Assembly (NCBI RefSeq): GCF_022808615.1
Contig: NZ_JAKZKS010000008.1
Span: forward strand, 1-64,000
Source of the DNA: Bacillus sp. FJAT-47783
GTDB taxonomy: Bacteria > Bacillota > Bacilli > Bacillales > Aeribacillaceae
DNA length: 64,000 nucleotides
Direction of reading: 5' to 3'
Made by a program: the position numbers and the translations under genes. Position 1 is the stretch's first letter. The number at the start of each line of letters is the position of its first letter. Shown one piece after another: positions 36,024 through 46,912 of the stretch. The notes under the pieces were generated by a model. The model ran no database searches and was not told the origin of the DNA. It saw nothing but the letters and a program-made list of their open reading frames with translations.

Positions 36024-37061
36024 TTGAAAGTAGGTATTATCGGTGTTACAGGATACGGTGGAGTTGAGTTGTATCGTGTTTTAGCGAATCATCCTGCAAT
36101 CACATCATGCAATTTATATACATCATCGGATGAAAAAAAGTTGTACAAAAATGTGTATCCACATTTACAACATATTCGTACTGCTGAATTGCAGCCAATT
36201 GATCATGAACAAGTAAAAATGGATAATGATGTCATTTTTTTAGCAACACCTTCAGGAATATCTGCTCAATTAACACCGCAAATTTATGAAGATGGGTTAA
36301 AAATTATTGATTTATCAGGAGATTTAAGGCTAAAAGATCCTAGCGAATATGAATCATGGTACCAAAAAACAGCTGCGCCTGTATCGTTTTTAGAGGAAGC
36401 GGTATATGGGCTATCGGAAATCAATCATGACAAGGTGAAAGGAGCAAAAGTCATTGCGAACCCAGGGTGCTATCCAACGGCAACATTACTCGGGTTAGCT
36501 CCAATTGTAAAAGAGAAAGTGGTAAAACAAGGATCGATTATTATTGATGCGAAGTCAGGTGTATCGGGTGCAGGTAGAAAGCCATCTTTAGCAACAAGCT
36601 TTGTCGAATTGCAAGATAATTTAAAAATTTATAAAGTTCATGAACATCAACACATCCCAGAGATTGAGCAAAACCTTCATGAGTGGGATGAAAAAATAGG
36701 CTCTATTACTTTTAGTACTCATCTTGTCCCGATGACAAGAGGCATTATGGCGACCATTTATGTAGAATTATTAGAAGATTGGGAAAATAATAGGTTAGTT
36801 GATTTATATGAAGCGTTTTATGAAACGAATCCGTTTGTAAGGTTTCGAAAAGATGGTTCTTTTCCAAATACGAAAGATGTTTACGGCTCGAATTATTGTG
36901 ATATCTCCTTAAAACTGGATTCACGGACAAATCGATTAACGATTGTATCGGTCATTGATAATTTAATGAAAGGTGCTGCAGGGCAGGCCGTTCAAAATTT
37001 TAATTTAATACACGGATTTGAGGAGACGACAGCGTTAACAATGCTTCCGGTTTATCCGTAA
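36024..37061 (+). CDS. argC: N-acetyl-gamma-glutamyl-phosphate reductase
   Basis: 345 residues from TTG after GTAGGTGATAC. NADP-binding GVTGYGGVELYRVL at residues 6-19, and the catalytic cysteine in ANPGCYPTATLLGL near residue 148. Reduces N-acetylglutamyl phosphate to the semialdehyde, third step of arginine synthesis. First gene of argCJBD-carAB-argF. Confidence 0.95.
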   Translation: MKVGIIGVTGYGGVELYRVLANHPAITSCNLYTSSDEKKLYKNVYPHLQHIRTAELQPIDHEQVKMDNDVIFLATPSGISAQLTPQIYEDGLKIIDLSGDLRLKDPSEYESWYQKTAAPVSFLEEAVYGLSEINHDKVKGAKVIANPGCYPTATLLGLAPIVKEKVVKQGSIIIDAKSGVSGAGRKPSLATSFVELQDNLKIYKVHEHQHIPEIEQNLHEWDEKIGSITFSTHLVPMTRGIMATIYVELLEDWENNRLVDLYEAFYETNPFVRFRKDGSFPNTKDVYGSNYCDISLKLDSRTNRLTIVSVIDNLMKGAAGQAVQNFNLIHGFEETTALTMLPVYP

Positions 37062-37083
37062 AGCAGTAAAGGGGGACTTGTAG

Positions 37084-38310
37084 ATGAAAACAGCAGAAAA
37101 ACTGCTGCAAAAAGTAGAAAATGGAACGATTATTTCACCAAAAGGTTTCTTCGCAGGAGGAATTCATGCAGGATTACGATTCTCGAAAAAAGATGTTGGA
37201 GTTATAGTCAGTGAAAAGCCTGCATCTTGTGCCGCTGTTTATACACAAAACCATTTTCAAGCCGCACCTTTAAAAGTGACGCAAGAAAGTATCGAAAAAA
37301 GTAACAAATTACAAGCGGTGGTTGTCAATAGTGCGAATGCCAATGCCTGTACAGGAGAACAGGGACTTCAAGATGCATATGAAATGCGTTACCTTGTTGC
37401 AAAGCGTTTAAACATGGAAGAAAACCTTATTGCGGTTGCTTCCACAGGCGTTATCGGAGAATTTTTAAAAATGGATAAAATTAAATACGGAATTGAACAC
37501 GTTCAATTTACGTCAACATATGAGGGAGCAGCACAGTTTCAAGAAGCGATTTTAACTACAGATACGTTTCAAAAAAGTTCTTGTTATGAAATCGAAATTG
37601 AGGGGAAGAAAGTTCTCATCGGCGGTGCAGCAAAAGGATCTGGAATGATTCATCCGAATATGGCGACAATGCTTGCCTTTGTCACAACAGATGCAAATAT
37701 CCCATCACCGTTATTACAAAAAGCATTGAAAGAGGTAACGGACAAAACGTTTAATCAAATTACAGTTGATGGGGATACATCTACAAATGATATGGTTCTC
37801 GTATTAGCCAATGGCGAAGCGGGTCATCAACCGTTAACAGAAGAACATCCTGATTGGGGTTTATTTAAAGAAGGATTAAAGGAAGTTTGCGAAGATTTAG
37901 CAAAACAAATTGCTCGTGATGGTGAAGGGGCGACAAAACTAGTAGAAGTCAATGTAAATGGTGCGAAGTCAAAAGAAGCTGCGAATGTCATTGCAAAGCA
38001 AATCGTCGGATCTTCACTCGTTAAAACAGCTATTTATGGGACGGATGTGAATTGGGGAAGAATCATTTGTGCGGTCGGTTATAGTCAGGCAGATATAAAT
38101 CCAGCTCATGTAGAAATTTTTATCGGCCCATATTTAATGTTTAAAGAGGGGGTTCCACAACCTTTCTCTGAGGAAGAAGCGAAGAACTATTTAGAAAATG
38201 AAACAGTGACGATTACGGTCAATTTAAAAGACGGTACGGAAAATGGGAAAGCATGGGGATGTGATTTAACGTATGACTACGTCAAAATTAACGCAAGCTA
38301 CCGCACATAA
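37084..38310 (+). CDS. argJ: Glutamate N-acetyltransferase / amino-acid acetyltransferase
   Basis: 408 residues. The self-cleavage site is in KGSGMIHPNMATMLAF, the Thr of MATML being the new N-terminal nucleophile. VVNSANANACTG and TVDGDTSTNDM are conserved. Transfers acetyl from acetylornithine to glutamate, making the pathway cyclic. 22 bp after argC, with AAAGGGGGAC. Confidence 0.95.
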   Translation: MKTAEKLLQKVENGTIISPKGFFAGGIHAGLRFSKKDVGVIVSEKPASCAAVYTQNHFQAAPLKVTQESIEKSNKLQAVVVNSANANACTGEQGLQDAYEMRYLVAKRLNMEENLIAVASTGVIGEFLKMDKIKYGIEHVQFTSTYEGAAQFQEAILTTDTFQKSSCYEIEIEGKKVLIGGAAKGSGMIHPNMATMLAFVTTDANIPSPLLQKALKEVTDKTFNQITVDGDTSTNDMVLVLANGEAGHQPLTEEHPDWGLFKEGLKEVCEDLAKQIARDGEGATKLVEVNVNGAKSKEAANVIAKQIVGSSLVKTAIYGTDVNWGRIICAVGYSQADINPAHVEIFIGPYLMFKEGVPQPFSEEEAKNYLENETVTITVNLKDGTENGKAWGCDLTYDYVKINASYRT

Positions 38311-39076
38311 AAAGCCTCTTCTTGTGATGAAGCTTGGCGGCAGTATGCTTCATGAGTTAACTGATTCATTTATTCATAGTGTGAAAGAGTTATTGAAAAC
38401 AAATAATCTCATATTTGTCCATGGCGGAGGTCCAGCCATTAACGCCATGCTTGAGAGGTTAGACGTTAAAAGTGAATTTATTAACGGTCAAAGAAAAACA
38501 ACTCCTGACGTGTTAGAAGTAGTGGAGATGGTGTTAGCAGGAAAAATGAATAAATTTTTAACAGGAAAGCTACAGCGGCATCATCTCCAAACAATTGGAT
38601 TATCAGGCAGTGATTTTATAACGGCATCCTTTATCGATGAGTCAACACTGGGGCTTGTCGGAAAAGTAGAAGCGGTAAACGAACAACTACTTCAAGCTTT
38701 ACTTGATTTATCTTTTATTCCGGTTGTCGCACCGTTAGGAAAAACAAATGATGGGCAAACGTTAAACATTAATGCAGATATATGTGCATCAGCCGTTGCA
38801 GAAAAAATGAATGCTGAAAAACTGATTTTTGTCACAGATGTTCCAGGTGTTTTAAAAGAAGGGAAATTAATGGAAGAAGCAACAAAATCGATGATTGAAG
38901 AGCTTATACAAGATGGCACGATTTACGGGGGAATGATTCCGAAAGTAACATCGGCTCTATCCGTTTTATCCGATCGACTAAAAGAGGCAATGATTGTTAA
39001 TGGGCATACGGAAATTATCCAAAATGGAGCGATTGTCGGGACGAAAATTGTGAGAAATGAAAAGGTTGTGATGTAA
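38273..39076 (+). CDS. argB: Acetylglutamate kinase
   Basis: 267 residues. MKLGGSML and FVHGGGPAIN bind ATP and substrate; GLSGSDF and VTDVPGVL follow, and YGGMIPKV is near the C-terminus. Phosphorylates N-acetylglutamate. The start at 38273 overlaps argJ by 38 bp and leaves 18 residues before MKLGG, longer than usual; no closer start except GTG-ATG at the motif itself. Coupled to argJ. Confidence 0.93.
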   Translation: MTTSKLTQATAHKKPLLVMKLGGSMLHELTDSFIHSVKELLKTNNLIFVHGGGPAINAMLERLDVKSEFINGQRKTTPDVLEVVEMVLAGKMNKFLTGKLQRHHLQTIGLSGSDFITASFIDESTLGLVGKVEAVNEQLLQALLDLSFIPVVAPLGKTNDGQTLNINADICASAVAEKMNAEKLIFVTDVPGVLKEGKLMEEATKSMIEELIQDGTIYGGMIPKVTSALSVLSDRLKEAMIVNGHTEIIQNGAIVGTKIVRNEKVVM

Positions 39077-40231
39077 ATGAGTTATTTGTTTCCTACTTAT
39101 GCCCGCTTAAATATCGAGATTGAAAAAGCTGATGGATCTTACGTATATGATAAAGAAGGGAAACGTTATCTCGACTTTATTTCCGGAATTGCTGTATGTA
39201 ATCTCGGCCATCGTCCAAAAAAAGTCATGGAAGCGGTAAAAGAGCAATTAAATAACGTATGGCATGTGTCTAATTTATTTCCGATTCCGCTTCAAGAAAA
39301 AGTCGCTGAAAAGCTCGTCAATCATTCAATGGGGGATGCGGTCTTTTTCGCGAATAGTGGTGCGGAAGCGAATGAAGCAGCTATCAAGCTTGCAAGAAAA
39401 TACACGGGTAAACATAAAATCATAACGTTTTATCAATCGTTTCATGGCCGGACATATGCGACCATGTCAGCGACTGGCCAAAAGAAAGTACAAGACGGAT
39501 TTGGACCGTTAGCACCGACATTTGCCTACTTACCGTATAATGACGTAGGAGCAGTTCAACAGTTAAATGATGAAGCGATTGCCGCCATTATGGTTGAAGT
39601 CGTTCAAGGTGAAGGTGGGGTTGTACCTGGTAACATCGATTTTCTGAAAGCCATTGAGAAGAAATGCAAAAAACTGAACGCATTGTTCATTATTGATGAA
39701 GTGCAAACAGGTATTGGTCGTACAGGGAAAGCTTTTGCTTATGAACACTTTGAGCTGAATCCTGATATTGTGACATTGGCGAAAGGGTTAGGGAGCGGGT
39801 TTCCAGTCGGTGCGATGATTGGAACGAAAAAACTAATTGCAGCCTTTTCTGCTGGAAGTCATGGCTCTACCTTTGGGGGAAATCCATTGGCAATGGCGGC
39901 TTCACTCGCTACGATAGAAGAGGTCTTCAACGAGTCCTTTTTAAAGGATGTCGAGGAAAAAGGGGATTACTTAAAACAGAATCTAGAAGAAGTTTTAAGT
40001 GAGCACCCATCTGTTAAACAAGTAAAAGGTCTTGGTCTCATGATCGGCATTGAATTAATAGAAGAAGTTCAGCCGGTTCTTGCACAATTAAGGAAAAGTG
40101 GACTGTTAGTGTTGCCAGCTGGCCCAAATGTCATTCGGTTATTGCCGCCTTTAACCGTTACGTTTGAAGAAATCGATGAAGCAATTGCATTAATACAAGC
40201 AACAATGAACGCTTTAGTGAGTGCAAAATAG
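39077..40231 (+). CDS. argD: Acetylornithine aminotransferase
   Basis: 384 residues, start directly after the argB stop. Class III PLP enzyme: [31 protein letters not shown], and the Schiff-base Lys in [14 protein letters not shown], then [13 protein letters not shown]. Converts N-acetylglutamate semialdehyde to acetylornithine. Confidence 0.95.
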   Translation: MSYLFPTYARLNIEIEKADGSYVYDKEGKRYLDFISGIAVCNLGHRPKKVMEAVKEQLNNVWHVSNLFPIPLQEKVAEKLVNHSMGDAVFFANSGAEANEAAIKLARKYTGKHKIITFYQSFHGRTYATMSATGQKKVQDGFGPLAPTFAYLPYNDVGAVQQLNDEAIAAIMVEVVQGEGGVVPGNIDFLKAIEKKCKKLNALFIIDEVQTGIGRTGKAFAYEHFELNPDIVTLAKGLGSGFPVGAMIGTKKLIAAFSAGSHGSTFGGNPLAMAASLATIEEVFNESFLKDVEEKGDYLKQNLEEVLSEHPSVKQVKGLGLMIGIELIEEVQPVLAQLRKSGLLVLPAGPNVIRLLPPLTVTFEEIDEAIALIQATMNALVSAK

Positions 40232-40239
40232 TACTATTC

Positions 40240-40312
40240 CCTTCTCTTTTGAGAAGGATTTTATTCTCCATAAATTGAATAATTATACTTTATTATAAAT
40301 AAATATTCACAA
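40240..40312 (+). promoter_or_regulatory. Hairpin and possible ARG boxes between argD and carA
   Basis: CCTTCTC / GAGAAGG with loop TTTT at 40240-40257 followed by ATTTTATT is a weak attenuator-like hairpin. After it, AATTGAATAATTATACTT and AATAAATATTCACAA look like degenerate ARG boxes. No clear promoter. A second control point for carAB is possible. Confidence 0.4.
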
Positions 40313-40331
40313 CGAGAGAGGGTGTTAAACA

Positions 40332-41399
40332 GTGAAGGGTTACCTCTTACTATCTGAAGGGACGAAATTTGAAGGGGAGATCGTGAGCGAATCCCCAATC
40401 CAATGTGAAGGGGAAGTCGTTTTTTATACAGGAATGACCGGCTATCAAGAAGTGTTGACAGATCCTTCTTACAAGGATCAAATCATTGTCTTTACGTACC
40501 CGTTAATTGGGAACTATGGAATCAATGAAGTTGATTTTGAAAGCAAACAACCGCAAGTAAAAGGGGTTGTCGTGTTACAGGCAACAGAGCAATATTCTCA
40601 TTATTTAGCGAAACATTCTTTAAAAGAGTATTTAGAAAAATGGGGTATCCCTTTATTAACAAATGTCGATACACGTCAAGTCGTGAAAACGATTCGTGAA
40701 TTAGGGACACAAAAGGCCGTCATTACAACGGAAGAATCGGCTGAAGTAAATAAGATTTTCGCAACAAACCAAGTTGAAAATGTCGTAGAGAATAAAGTTG
40801 AAACGTTTGGAGATGGCCCAAAGCATATTGCTCTTATTCATTTTGGTTATAAAAAATCAATTGCCTCTTCTCTCGTAAAACGGGGATGTAAAGTGACGGT
40901 TGTCCCGTTTTGGCAAATGGAAACGATCAAGAAAATGAATCCAGATGGAATCGTGTTATCTAATGGACCGGGTGATCCGAAATCACTTGAGCCCTATTTA
41001 CAAAATATACATGAGCTTATCACAACATATCCGACGCTAGGCATTTGTTTAGGACACCAACTCATCGCCTTAGCATTCGGGGCAAATACGAAAAAATTGC
41101 GATACGGTCATCGAGGGGCGAACCACCCTGTTATCGATCATCAAACAGGGCGCGTATTTATGACGTCACAAAATCATAGTTTCGTCGTCGATGAACAAAG
41201 TTTAGCACAGCTTCCGTTAAACGTTCGCTTTACAAATGTAAACGACCAATCGATCGAGGGAGTTGTCCATCAACATTTACCAATCTTATCTGTACAATTC
41301 CATCCTGAAGCGAATCCAGGACCGGTGGAATCAGGCGTCATTTTTGATGAATATTTAGAAGTATTGAACACAGTAGGGAGAGAGAAAGTATATGCCTAA
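40332..41399 (+). CDS. carA: Carbamoyl-phosphate synthase small subunit, arginine-type
   Basis: 355 residues from GTG after GAGAGGGTG. The N-terminal domain (GYLLLSEGTKFEGE; TGMTGYQEVLTDPSY) is followed by a class I glutamine amidotransferase with nucleophile Cys in GICLGHQLIALAFG and His/Glu in SVQFHPEANPGP. Supplies ammonia to CarB. Arg operon location identifies the arginine-specific copy. Confidence 0.95.
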   Translation: MKGYLLLSEGTKFEGEIVSESPIQCEGEVVFYTGMTGYQEVLTDPSYKDQIIVFTYPLIGNYGINEVDFESKQPQVKGVVVLQATEQYSHYLAKHSLKEYLEKWGIPLLTNVDTRQVVKTIRELGTQKAVITTEESAEVNKIFATNQVENVVENKVETFGDGPKHIALIHFGYKKSIASSLVKRGCKVTVVPFWQMETIKKMNPDGIVLSNGPGDPKSLEPYLQNIHELITTYPTLGICLGHQLIALAFGANTKKLRYGHRGANHPVIDHQTGRVFMTSQNHSFVVDEQSLAQLPLNVRFTNVNDQSIEGVVHQHLPILSVQFHPEANPGPVESGVIFDEYLEVLNTVGREKVYA

Positions 41400-44300
41400 A
41401 GATTCATCGATTCAAAAAGTTCTCGTTATCGGGTCTGGCCCGATTATCATAGGGCAGGCAGCAGAATTTGACTATTCAGGAACACAAGGCTGTCTAGCAC
41501 TAAAAGAAGAAGGAATAGAAGTCGTTTTAGTAAACAACAATCCAGCAACGATTATGACCGATACAAAGTTTGCAGATGCTGTTTACTGTGAACCACTAAC
41601 CGTTTCAAGTTTAGAAAAGATTATTCAAAAAGAGAAGCCGGATGGAATATTAGGAACATTAGGCGGACAGACGGCATTAAATTTAGCGGTACAGCTAGAA
41701 ACAAGCGGAGTTCTAGATAAATACGGGGTTAAGCTGTTAGGAACATCGAGTGCAACGATTCAAAAAGGGGAAGACCGTGAAAAGTTTCGTGACCTTATGA
41801 ACGAATTAAATGAACCGATTCCGGAAAGTGAAATTGTCGAACATGTAAATGATGCTATTCAATTTGCTGAGAAAATTGGGTACCCCATCATCGTTCGACC
41901 TGCCTACACACTCGGAGGAAAAGGTGGGGGCATTGCCTATCATAAAGAAGAACTGCTAGCGATTGTCGCAAACGGATTAAAAATGAGTCCAATCGGGCAA
42001 GTGCTCGTTGAAAAAAGTATCGCAGGCTTCAAAGAGATCGAATATGAAGTGATGCGAGATCAAGATAATACGTGTATTACAGTCTGTAATATGGAAAATA
42101 TTGACCCCGTCGGGATTCATACAGGCGATTCCATCGTTGTGGCACCGTCCCAAACATTAACCGATGAAGAATACCATATGCTTAGGAGTGCAGCTTTAAG
42201 AATCATTTCTGCACTCGAAGTGATTGGTGGATGCAATATTCAATTCGCCCTTGACCCTGTAAGTAAGCAATATTACGTCATTGAAGTAAATCCAAGGGTT
42301 AGTCGCTCTTCTTCACTCGCTTCAAAAGCAACAGGCTACCCGATTGCGAAAATGGCGGCAAAGCTTTCAATTGGTTATACATTAAAAGAAATGAAAAACC
42401 CGCTTACACAGTCTACTTTTGCTAGTTTCGAACCTGCTTTGGACTATGTTGTCGTGAAATTTCCGCGCTGGCCTTTTGATAAATTTACAAAGGCTGATCG
42501 TTTACTCGGCACGAAAATGAAAGCAACAGGTGAAGTAATGGCGATTGAGCGCACGATGGAAGCGGCGCTGCAAAAAGCGGTCGATTCGTTAGAACTAAAT
42601 ACGGTTGGGTTATGTTTACCTAAATTACAAAAAGTTGAAACGTCTAGTTTGTTAAATCAATTAACAGAAGCGACGGATGAGCGATTCTTCATCATTCTTG
42701 AATTGCTTCGTCGCAATATGACAATCGAATGTATTCATGAAAAAACAAAAATTGATTATTACTTCTTATCTGTGTTTGAACATTTAATTTCATTAGAAAA
42801 ACAATTGATCCATACAAATCTTGACGCCAATTTTCTTTCAATTTTAAAACGTTACGGATTTTCCGATCAATCCATTGCCTATTGGAAAAACGAATCGGAA
42901 GAACGAATTCGTCGTTTAAGAAAACAATGGGGAATCAAGCCAGTATTCAAAATGGTTGATACGTGTGCGGCTGAATTTGAGGCAAGAACGAATTACTTTT
43001 ATTCAACCTATTTAGGTGAAAATGAAGCCATATTGAAACAAAAGAAAAAAGCACTCGTTATCGGATCAGGCCCGATTCGCATTGGGCAAGGGGTAGAGTT
43101 TGATTATAGTGCGGTTCACTGTATTCATACATTACAAAAGTTAGGCTATGAAGCGATCATGATTAACAATAATCCGGAAACCGTTAGTACTGATTATGAA
43201 ACGGCTGATCGCTTATATTTTGAGCCATTAACCGTTGAACACATTTTACATGTCATTGAAAATGAACAAATTGATATCACGATTGCTCAATTCGGCGGAC
43301 AAACGGCGATTAATTTAGTTGAACAGCTTGAAAAGGCGAATGTTCCGTTACTAGAAATGAATGCAAATAGGCTCGATCAGCTAGAAGATCGCGAAAAATT
43401 TTACACATTATTAGACGATGCGAATATCCCGCATATTGACGGATCGATTGCATCATCGAAAGAAGAAGCGTACAAACAAATGGAGCAACTCCATTTTCCG
43501 ATTTTACTGCGACCGTCGTACGTCATCGGGGGAAAAGGGATGGTGAAAGTTGAAAACGAGGAGCAATTCAATGATTTACTAGAACATATGGAAGAAGATC
43601 ATTTTCCTTTATTACTCGATGAATTTGTAACCGGAAAAGAAGTGGAGATTGATTTAATTGCAGATGGCCGAGATGTGTTTGTCCCAGGTGTAATGGAACA
43701 TATCGAGCGAGCTGGGGTTCATTCAGGAGATAGTTTTGCCCTATTCCCATCTCAATCGGTTTCTGAAATAGCAAAAGAAAACATGATTTATTATGCAAAA
43801 GAAATTGTTCGCAAGCTTCATTATAAAGGAATTATGAATATTCAATTTTTACTACATGATGAGGATATCTTTGTATTAGAAGTAAACCCACGAGCGAGTC
43901 GTACCGTTCCAATTATAAGTAAGCTGACAGGTGTTTCATTAGTAGAAAAAGCGACGGAAATCTTATGCGGAGCATCGATTAACGACTTTAATCTCGAGAT
44001 GAATCCATTACAAGAACAAGTAGCCGTGAAGTTTCCAGTGTTTTCATCACATGCATTAGGAGATGTTGATTTAAAGCTAGGACCTGAAATGAAGTCAACA
44101 GGAGAAGGGATGTGTATCGGTAAAACGGTTTCCGAAGCGATTCGAAAAGTATTTGAACATTTATTCCCGATAGAAGAAAAAAGCATTTATGTTGAAGCGA
44201 GTGAACAGGGAGAAATTCCACAATTAGGATTCCAAGTAGTCGAGCATGAGTTTGACAAATGGGTTGAAAAAGATGAAGCGAAAGTATATTTCAATCCTTA

Positions 44301-44463
44301 TACAACGAAAGAAGCTGAAAAAAAGCGTCAAAAAGCAATTGAGCGCGGTGTGACGGTATTTACCGAATTTGAAACACTTCAAGCGTTTATAAAAGGGTTG
44401 CAAACGGATGATTATTTTCCAATCTCCTTGCAACAATTAGCCAAAAAAGGAGCGGGTGTGTGA
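41392..44463 (+). CDS. carB: Carbamoyl-phosphate synthase large subunit, arginine-type
   Basis: 1023 residues with duplicated ATP-grasp halves: [20 protein letters not shown] at the start and [20 protein letters not shown] near 555; [20 protein letters not shown] and [18 protein letters not shown]. The C-terminal MGS-like allosteric domain is short (about 90 residues), as in arginine-regulated Bacillus enzymes and unlike the longer pyrimidine type. Start overlaps carA by 8 bp. Product is used by ArgF next door. Confidence 0.96.
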   Translation: MPKDSSIQKVLVIGSGPIIIGQAAEFDYSGTQGCLALKEEGIEVVLVNNNPATIMTDTKFADAVYCEPLTVSSLEKIIQKEKPDGILGTLGGQTALNLAVQLETSGVLDKYGVKLLGTSSATIQKGEDREKFRDLMNELNEPIPESEIVEHVNDAIQFAEKIGYPIIVRPAYTLGGKGGGIAYHKEELLAIVANGLKMSPIGQVLVEKSIAGFKEIEYEVMRDQDNTCITVCNMENIDPVGIHTGDSIVVAPSQTLTDEEYHMLRSAALRIISALEVIGGCNIQFALDPVSKQYYVIEVNPRVSRSSSLASKATGYPIAKMAAKLSIGYTLKEMKNPLTQSTFASFEPALDYVVVKFPRWPFDKFTKADRLLGTKMKATGEVMAIERTMEAALQKAVDSLELNTVGLCLPKLQKVETSSLLNQLTEATDERFFIILELLRRNMTIECIHEKTKIDYYFLSVFEHLISLEKQLIHTNLDANFLSILKRYGFSDQSIAYWKNESEERIRRLRKQWGIKPVFKMVDTCAAEFEARTNYFYSTYLGENEAILKQKKKALVIGSGPIRIGQGVEFDYSAVHCIHTLQKLGYEAIMINNNPETVSTDYETADRLYFEPLTVEHILHVIENEQIDITIAQFGGQTAINLVEQLEKANVPLLEMNANRLDQLEDREKFYTLLDDANIPHIDGSIASSKEEAYKQMEQLHFPILLRPSYVIGGKGMVKVENEEQFNDLLEHMEEDHFPLLLDEFVTGKEVEIDLIADGRDVFVPGVMEHIERAGVHSGDSFALFPSQSVSEIAKENMIYYAKEIVRKLHYKGIMNIQFLLHDEDIFVLEVNPRASRTVPIISKLTGVSLVEKATEILCGASINDFNLEMNPLQEQVAVKFPVFSSHALGDVDLKLGPEMKSTGEGMCIGKTVSEAIRKVFEHLFPIEEKSIYVEASEQGEIPQLGFQVVEHEFDKWVEKDEAKVYFNPYTTKEAEKKRQKAIERGVTVFTEFETLQAFIKGLQTDDYFPISLQQLAKKGAGV

Positions 44464-45413
44464 TGATTGAAACGACTAAAATTGAACAAGTGAAACATAC
44501 ATTTACAGGGAAAGATGTATTAACATTATTACCTTTTTCTTCAGAAGAAATTTTATATTTATTAGAGGAAGCATTAACGTTAAAAAAACAGCCTTATTCC
44601 TCGATTTTACAAGGAAAAACATTAGCCATGATATTTGAAAAATCATCGACAAGAACGCGTGTATCGTTTGAAGTCGGTATGCTCCAGCTTGGAGGGCATG
44701 CGATTGATTTAAATGCAAATCAGCTTCAGCTCGGTCGTGGTGAAACTATTGCGGATACGGCAAAAGTTTTATCGTCATATGTTGATGCGATCTTAATTCG
44801 TTCAACAAGTCACGATCGCGTGAAAGAATTAGCAAATTATGCATCAGTCCCAGTTATTAATGGGCTTTGTGATATTTATCATCCTTGTCAAGCTATGGCT
44901 GATTTGTTAACGATTTTGGAACTAAAAGGGACTGTAAAAGGAGTGAACGTTACCTATGTTGGCGATGGTAACAATGTCGCCCATTCACTTATGATTGGAG
45001 CCGCAAAAGTGGGGATGAATTTTTCCATCGCAACCCCTATTGGATTTGAGCCAAATGAAGACATTGTTCAAAAAGCACAAGAAATCGCTAAAGAAACCGG
45101 AGCATGCATTCAAGTTGAGCATGACCCAATAGAAGCTGTAAAAGAGGCAGATATTATATATACGGATGTTTGGACGAGCATGGGACAAGAAGAAGAAGCA
45201 GAAAAGCGAAAAGAAATTTTTAAGCCTTATCAAGTGAATGAATCATTAATGAAGGCGGCAAAAAGCGATGCCCATTTCCTTCACTGCTTGCCTGCCCATC
45301 GTGAGGAAGAAGTGACAGCAGCGGTCATCGATGGCCCTCAATCGGCTGTCTTTCAGCAAGCAGAAAACCGCCTTCACGCACAAAAAGCGATATTAAAGGA
45401 AATTCTTGTTTAA
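44463..45413 (+). CDS. argF: Ornithine carbamoyltransferase
   Basis: 316 residues from ATG 44463 (a GTG at 44460 is also possible). STRTRVSFE binds carbamoyl phosphate, [11 protein letters not shown] and [11 protein letters not shown] are conserved, and [11 protein letters not shown] binds ornithine. Makes citrulline. Last gene of the arg operon, overlapping the carB stop. Followed by a dispersed repeat and a hairpin. Confidence 0.96.
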   Translation: MIETTKIEQVKHTFTGKDVLTLLPFSSEEILYLLEEALTLKKQPYSSILQGKTLAMIFEKSSTRTRVSFEVGMLQLGGHAIDLNANQLQLGRGETIADTAKVLSSYVDAILIRSTSHDRVKELANYASVPVINGLCDIYHPCQAMADLLTILELKGTVKGVNVTYVGDGNNVAHSLMIGAAKVGMNFSIATPIGFEPNEDIVQKAQEIAKETGACIQVEHDPIEAVKEADIIYTDVWTSMGQEEEAEKRKEIFKPYQVNESLMKAAKSDAHFLHCLPAHREEEVTAAVIDGPQSAVFQQAENRLHAQKAILKEILV

Positions 45414-45418
45414 GAACA

Positions 45419-45564
45419 AAAGCGCGAGAGCTTCGCTAAAGTGGCGTACAAACTGTACTATAAAGTGAGAGATAAAGGAAACTCGGGCGAGTAGGTGAGT
45501 CGATGTTGACTTATCGTACGGATGAAAGGGGAAGTTTGCTAGCCGATAACGCCCGGAGCTAGAC
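45419..45564 (-). repeat. Dispersed element family 2, copy 1
   Basis: On the minus strand begins GTCTAGCTCCGGGCG then TTATCGGCT, and ends GAAGCTCTCGCGCTTTTG, matching the start and end of the element at 57727-57874 in opposite orientation. No gene inside. It lies between argF and the uppP terminator. Confidence 0.65.
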
Positions 45565-45623
45565 GCAAAACATTATGAACGAATTTTTCCATAGTCGAGA
45601 ATTAAATTATTTCCTAGTACTAT

Positions 45624-45660
45624 AAAAAAAGGTCAACGTCTAAAGAACGTTGACCTTTCT
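45624..45660. terminator. Terminator of uppP (and argF)
   Basis: AAAGGTCAACGT / ACGTTGACCTTT around CTAAAGA, with A run before and T residues after. Works in both directions between convergent genes. Confidence 0.85.
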
Positions 45661-45668
45661 GCTTATTT

Positions 45669-46493
45669 TTAAGCGAATAATATGACAAGGATCCCGACAA
45701 TCCAGCAGTAAAAAGAGAAGTACTTTAAGTTCCCTCGTTCCATAATGCCCATGAACCACTTTAAGGAAAAGTAGGATAATATGAACGAAGCAATAAACGC
45801 AATGGATAGCGGAGCCCATTGGCTGCTTAATTCACTGTTCCCTGCAATGTCTCCAACAGCCAAAACGGTAGTCCCTAAACTAACCGGAATATAAAGGAGG
45901 AATGAAAAACGTAAGGCTGTTTCTTGTTTCATGCCTAAAGCCATCGCAGCGACAATCGTAGCACCTGAACGGCTTATTCCCGGTATAAGTGCAACAGCTT
46001 GGGCAAGTCCTACAATAAGCGCGTCTTTTACCGATAAATCGCCATCGTTTTTCTTCCCTTTTAAATTACGGATTAAATATAGGGCAATACCTGTAATGAT
46101 AAGGGTAATTCCGACAATTTGCACTCCTTCTGAGATGAGGTTTTCAATCATATCATCAAACAATACGCCGAAAACACCTGCAGGAATCGTAGCGATGACT
46201 AAATAAACGATAAAGAAAAAGTCGCTTTTACTATTTGAATCCTTCGTCCTAATATATTGCAGTCCATTCATGGCAATCCGAGTCAAATCTTTTCGGTAAA
46301 TAACTAGGATGGCTGCTAATGATGCGGCATTCACAAAAACTTCAAACGATAAACCGGGTAAATCAACGCCTAAAAAATGTTGCGCTAAAACGAGATGACC
46401 GCTCGAAGAAATAGGGATCGGTTCTGTAAAACCTTGCAACGCTCCTAAAAATAAATATTTAATGACTTCATATACTAAATTGATTGTTTCCAC
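45669..46493 (-). CDS. uppP: Undecaprenyl-diphosphatase (BacA type)
   Basis: 274 residues, about eight membrane segments. Active-site motifs [14 protein letters not shown] (residues 21-34) and [10 protein letters not shown] (about 168-177). Dephosphorylates undecaprenyl pyrophosphate to recycle the cell-wall lipid carrier, and gives bacitracin resistance when abundant (known). GGAGGA lies before the ATG. Single gene. Confidence 0.95.
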   Translation of the reverse strand: METINLVYEVIKYLFLGALQGFTEPIPISSSGHLVLAQHFLGVDLPGLSFEVFVNAASLAAILVIYRKDLTRIAMNGLQYIRTKDSNSKSDFFFIVYLVIATIPAGVFGVLFDDMIENLISEGVQIVGITLIITGIALYLIRNLKGKKNDGDLSVKDALIVGLAQAVALIPGISRSGATIVAAMALGMKQETALRFSFLLYIPVSLGTTVLAVGDIAGNSELSSQWAPLSIAFIASFILSYFSLKWFMGIMERGNLKYFSFYCWIVGILVILFA

Positions 46494-46626
46494 AAAAAAT
46501 CCTCCAGTCTAATGCATTCACACTTAATCATTTAACTATAAGTGCCACATTCTGTAAAGATGCTTTTTTACATGTAATGTGATTGTAAAGGTCATAATAA
46601 TAGCTGTATAGGTAAGGAGGGATGTT

Positions 46627-46806
46627 ATGGGACAGCAACATCAATTTAAACCAGGTCAAAAAGCACCGAACAATGGAATTTACGTTGAAATTGGTGAAAC
46701 AGGGTCGATGGTCAAAAATCCGAAGAGTATTAAGTTAAAAGCTGGTGATTCATTCCCTGAAACATCAAATCATAATCGGATATGGACATATAAAAGAAAA
46801 CCGTAA
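46627..46806 (+). CDS. yjzC: YjzC family protein
   Basis: 59 residues: MGQQHQFKPGQKAPNNGIYV, GETGSMVKNP, and NHNRIWTYKRKP at the end. Strong TAAGGAGGGATGTT site. The YjzC-like family is widespread in Bacillus and of unknown function. Position before yjzD/yjaU agrees with B. subtilis. Closed by a hairpin at 46811. Confidence 0.9.
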   Translation: MGQQHQFKPGQKAPNNGIYVEIGETGSMVKNPKSIKLKAGDSFPETSNHNRIWTYKRKP

Positions 46807-46810
46807 AGCG

Positions 46811-46840
46811 AAAGCCATCTGATGAATACAGATGGCTTTA
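46811..46840 (+). terminator. Terminator of yjzC
   Basis: AAAGCCATCTG / CAGATGGCTTT, loop ATGAATA. The T-rich tail is short; its end overlaps the clpB -35. Confidence 0.75.
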
Positions 46841-46889
46841 CATCATTTTAAAGAAGGATATAATAAAAGAAAGGTCAAATAAAGTCAAA
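46837..46889 (+). promoter_or_regulatory. clpB promoter and CtsR operator
   Basis: -35 TTTACA (46837-46842), 16-bp spacer, -10 TATAAT (46859-46864). Directly after, GGTCAAATAAAGTCAAA (46873-46889) matches the CtsR heptad direct repeat RGTCAAA-NAN-RGTCAAA exactly. CtsR bound here would block clpB until heat or protein stress. Confidence 0.88.
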
Positions 46890-46912
46890 CTAAAGGTGAG
46901 AGAGGGTTGACG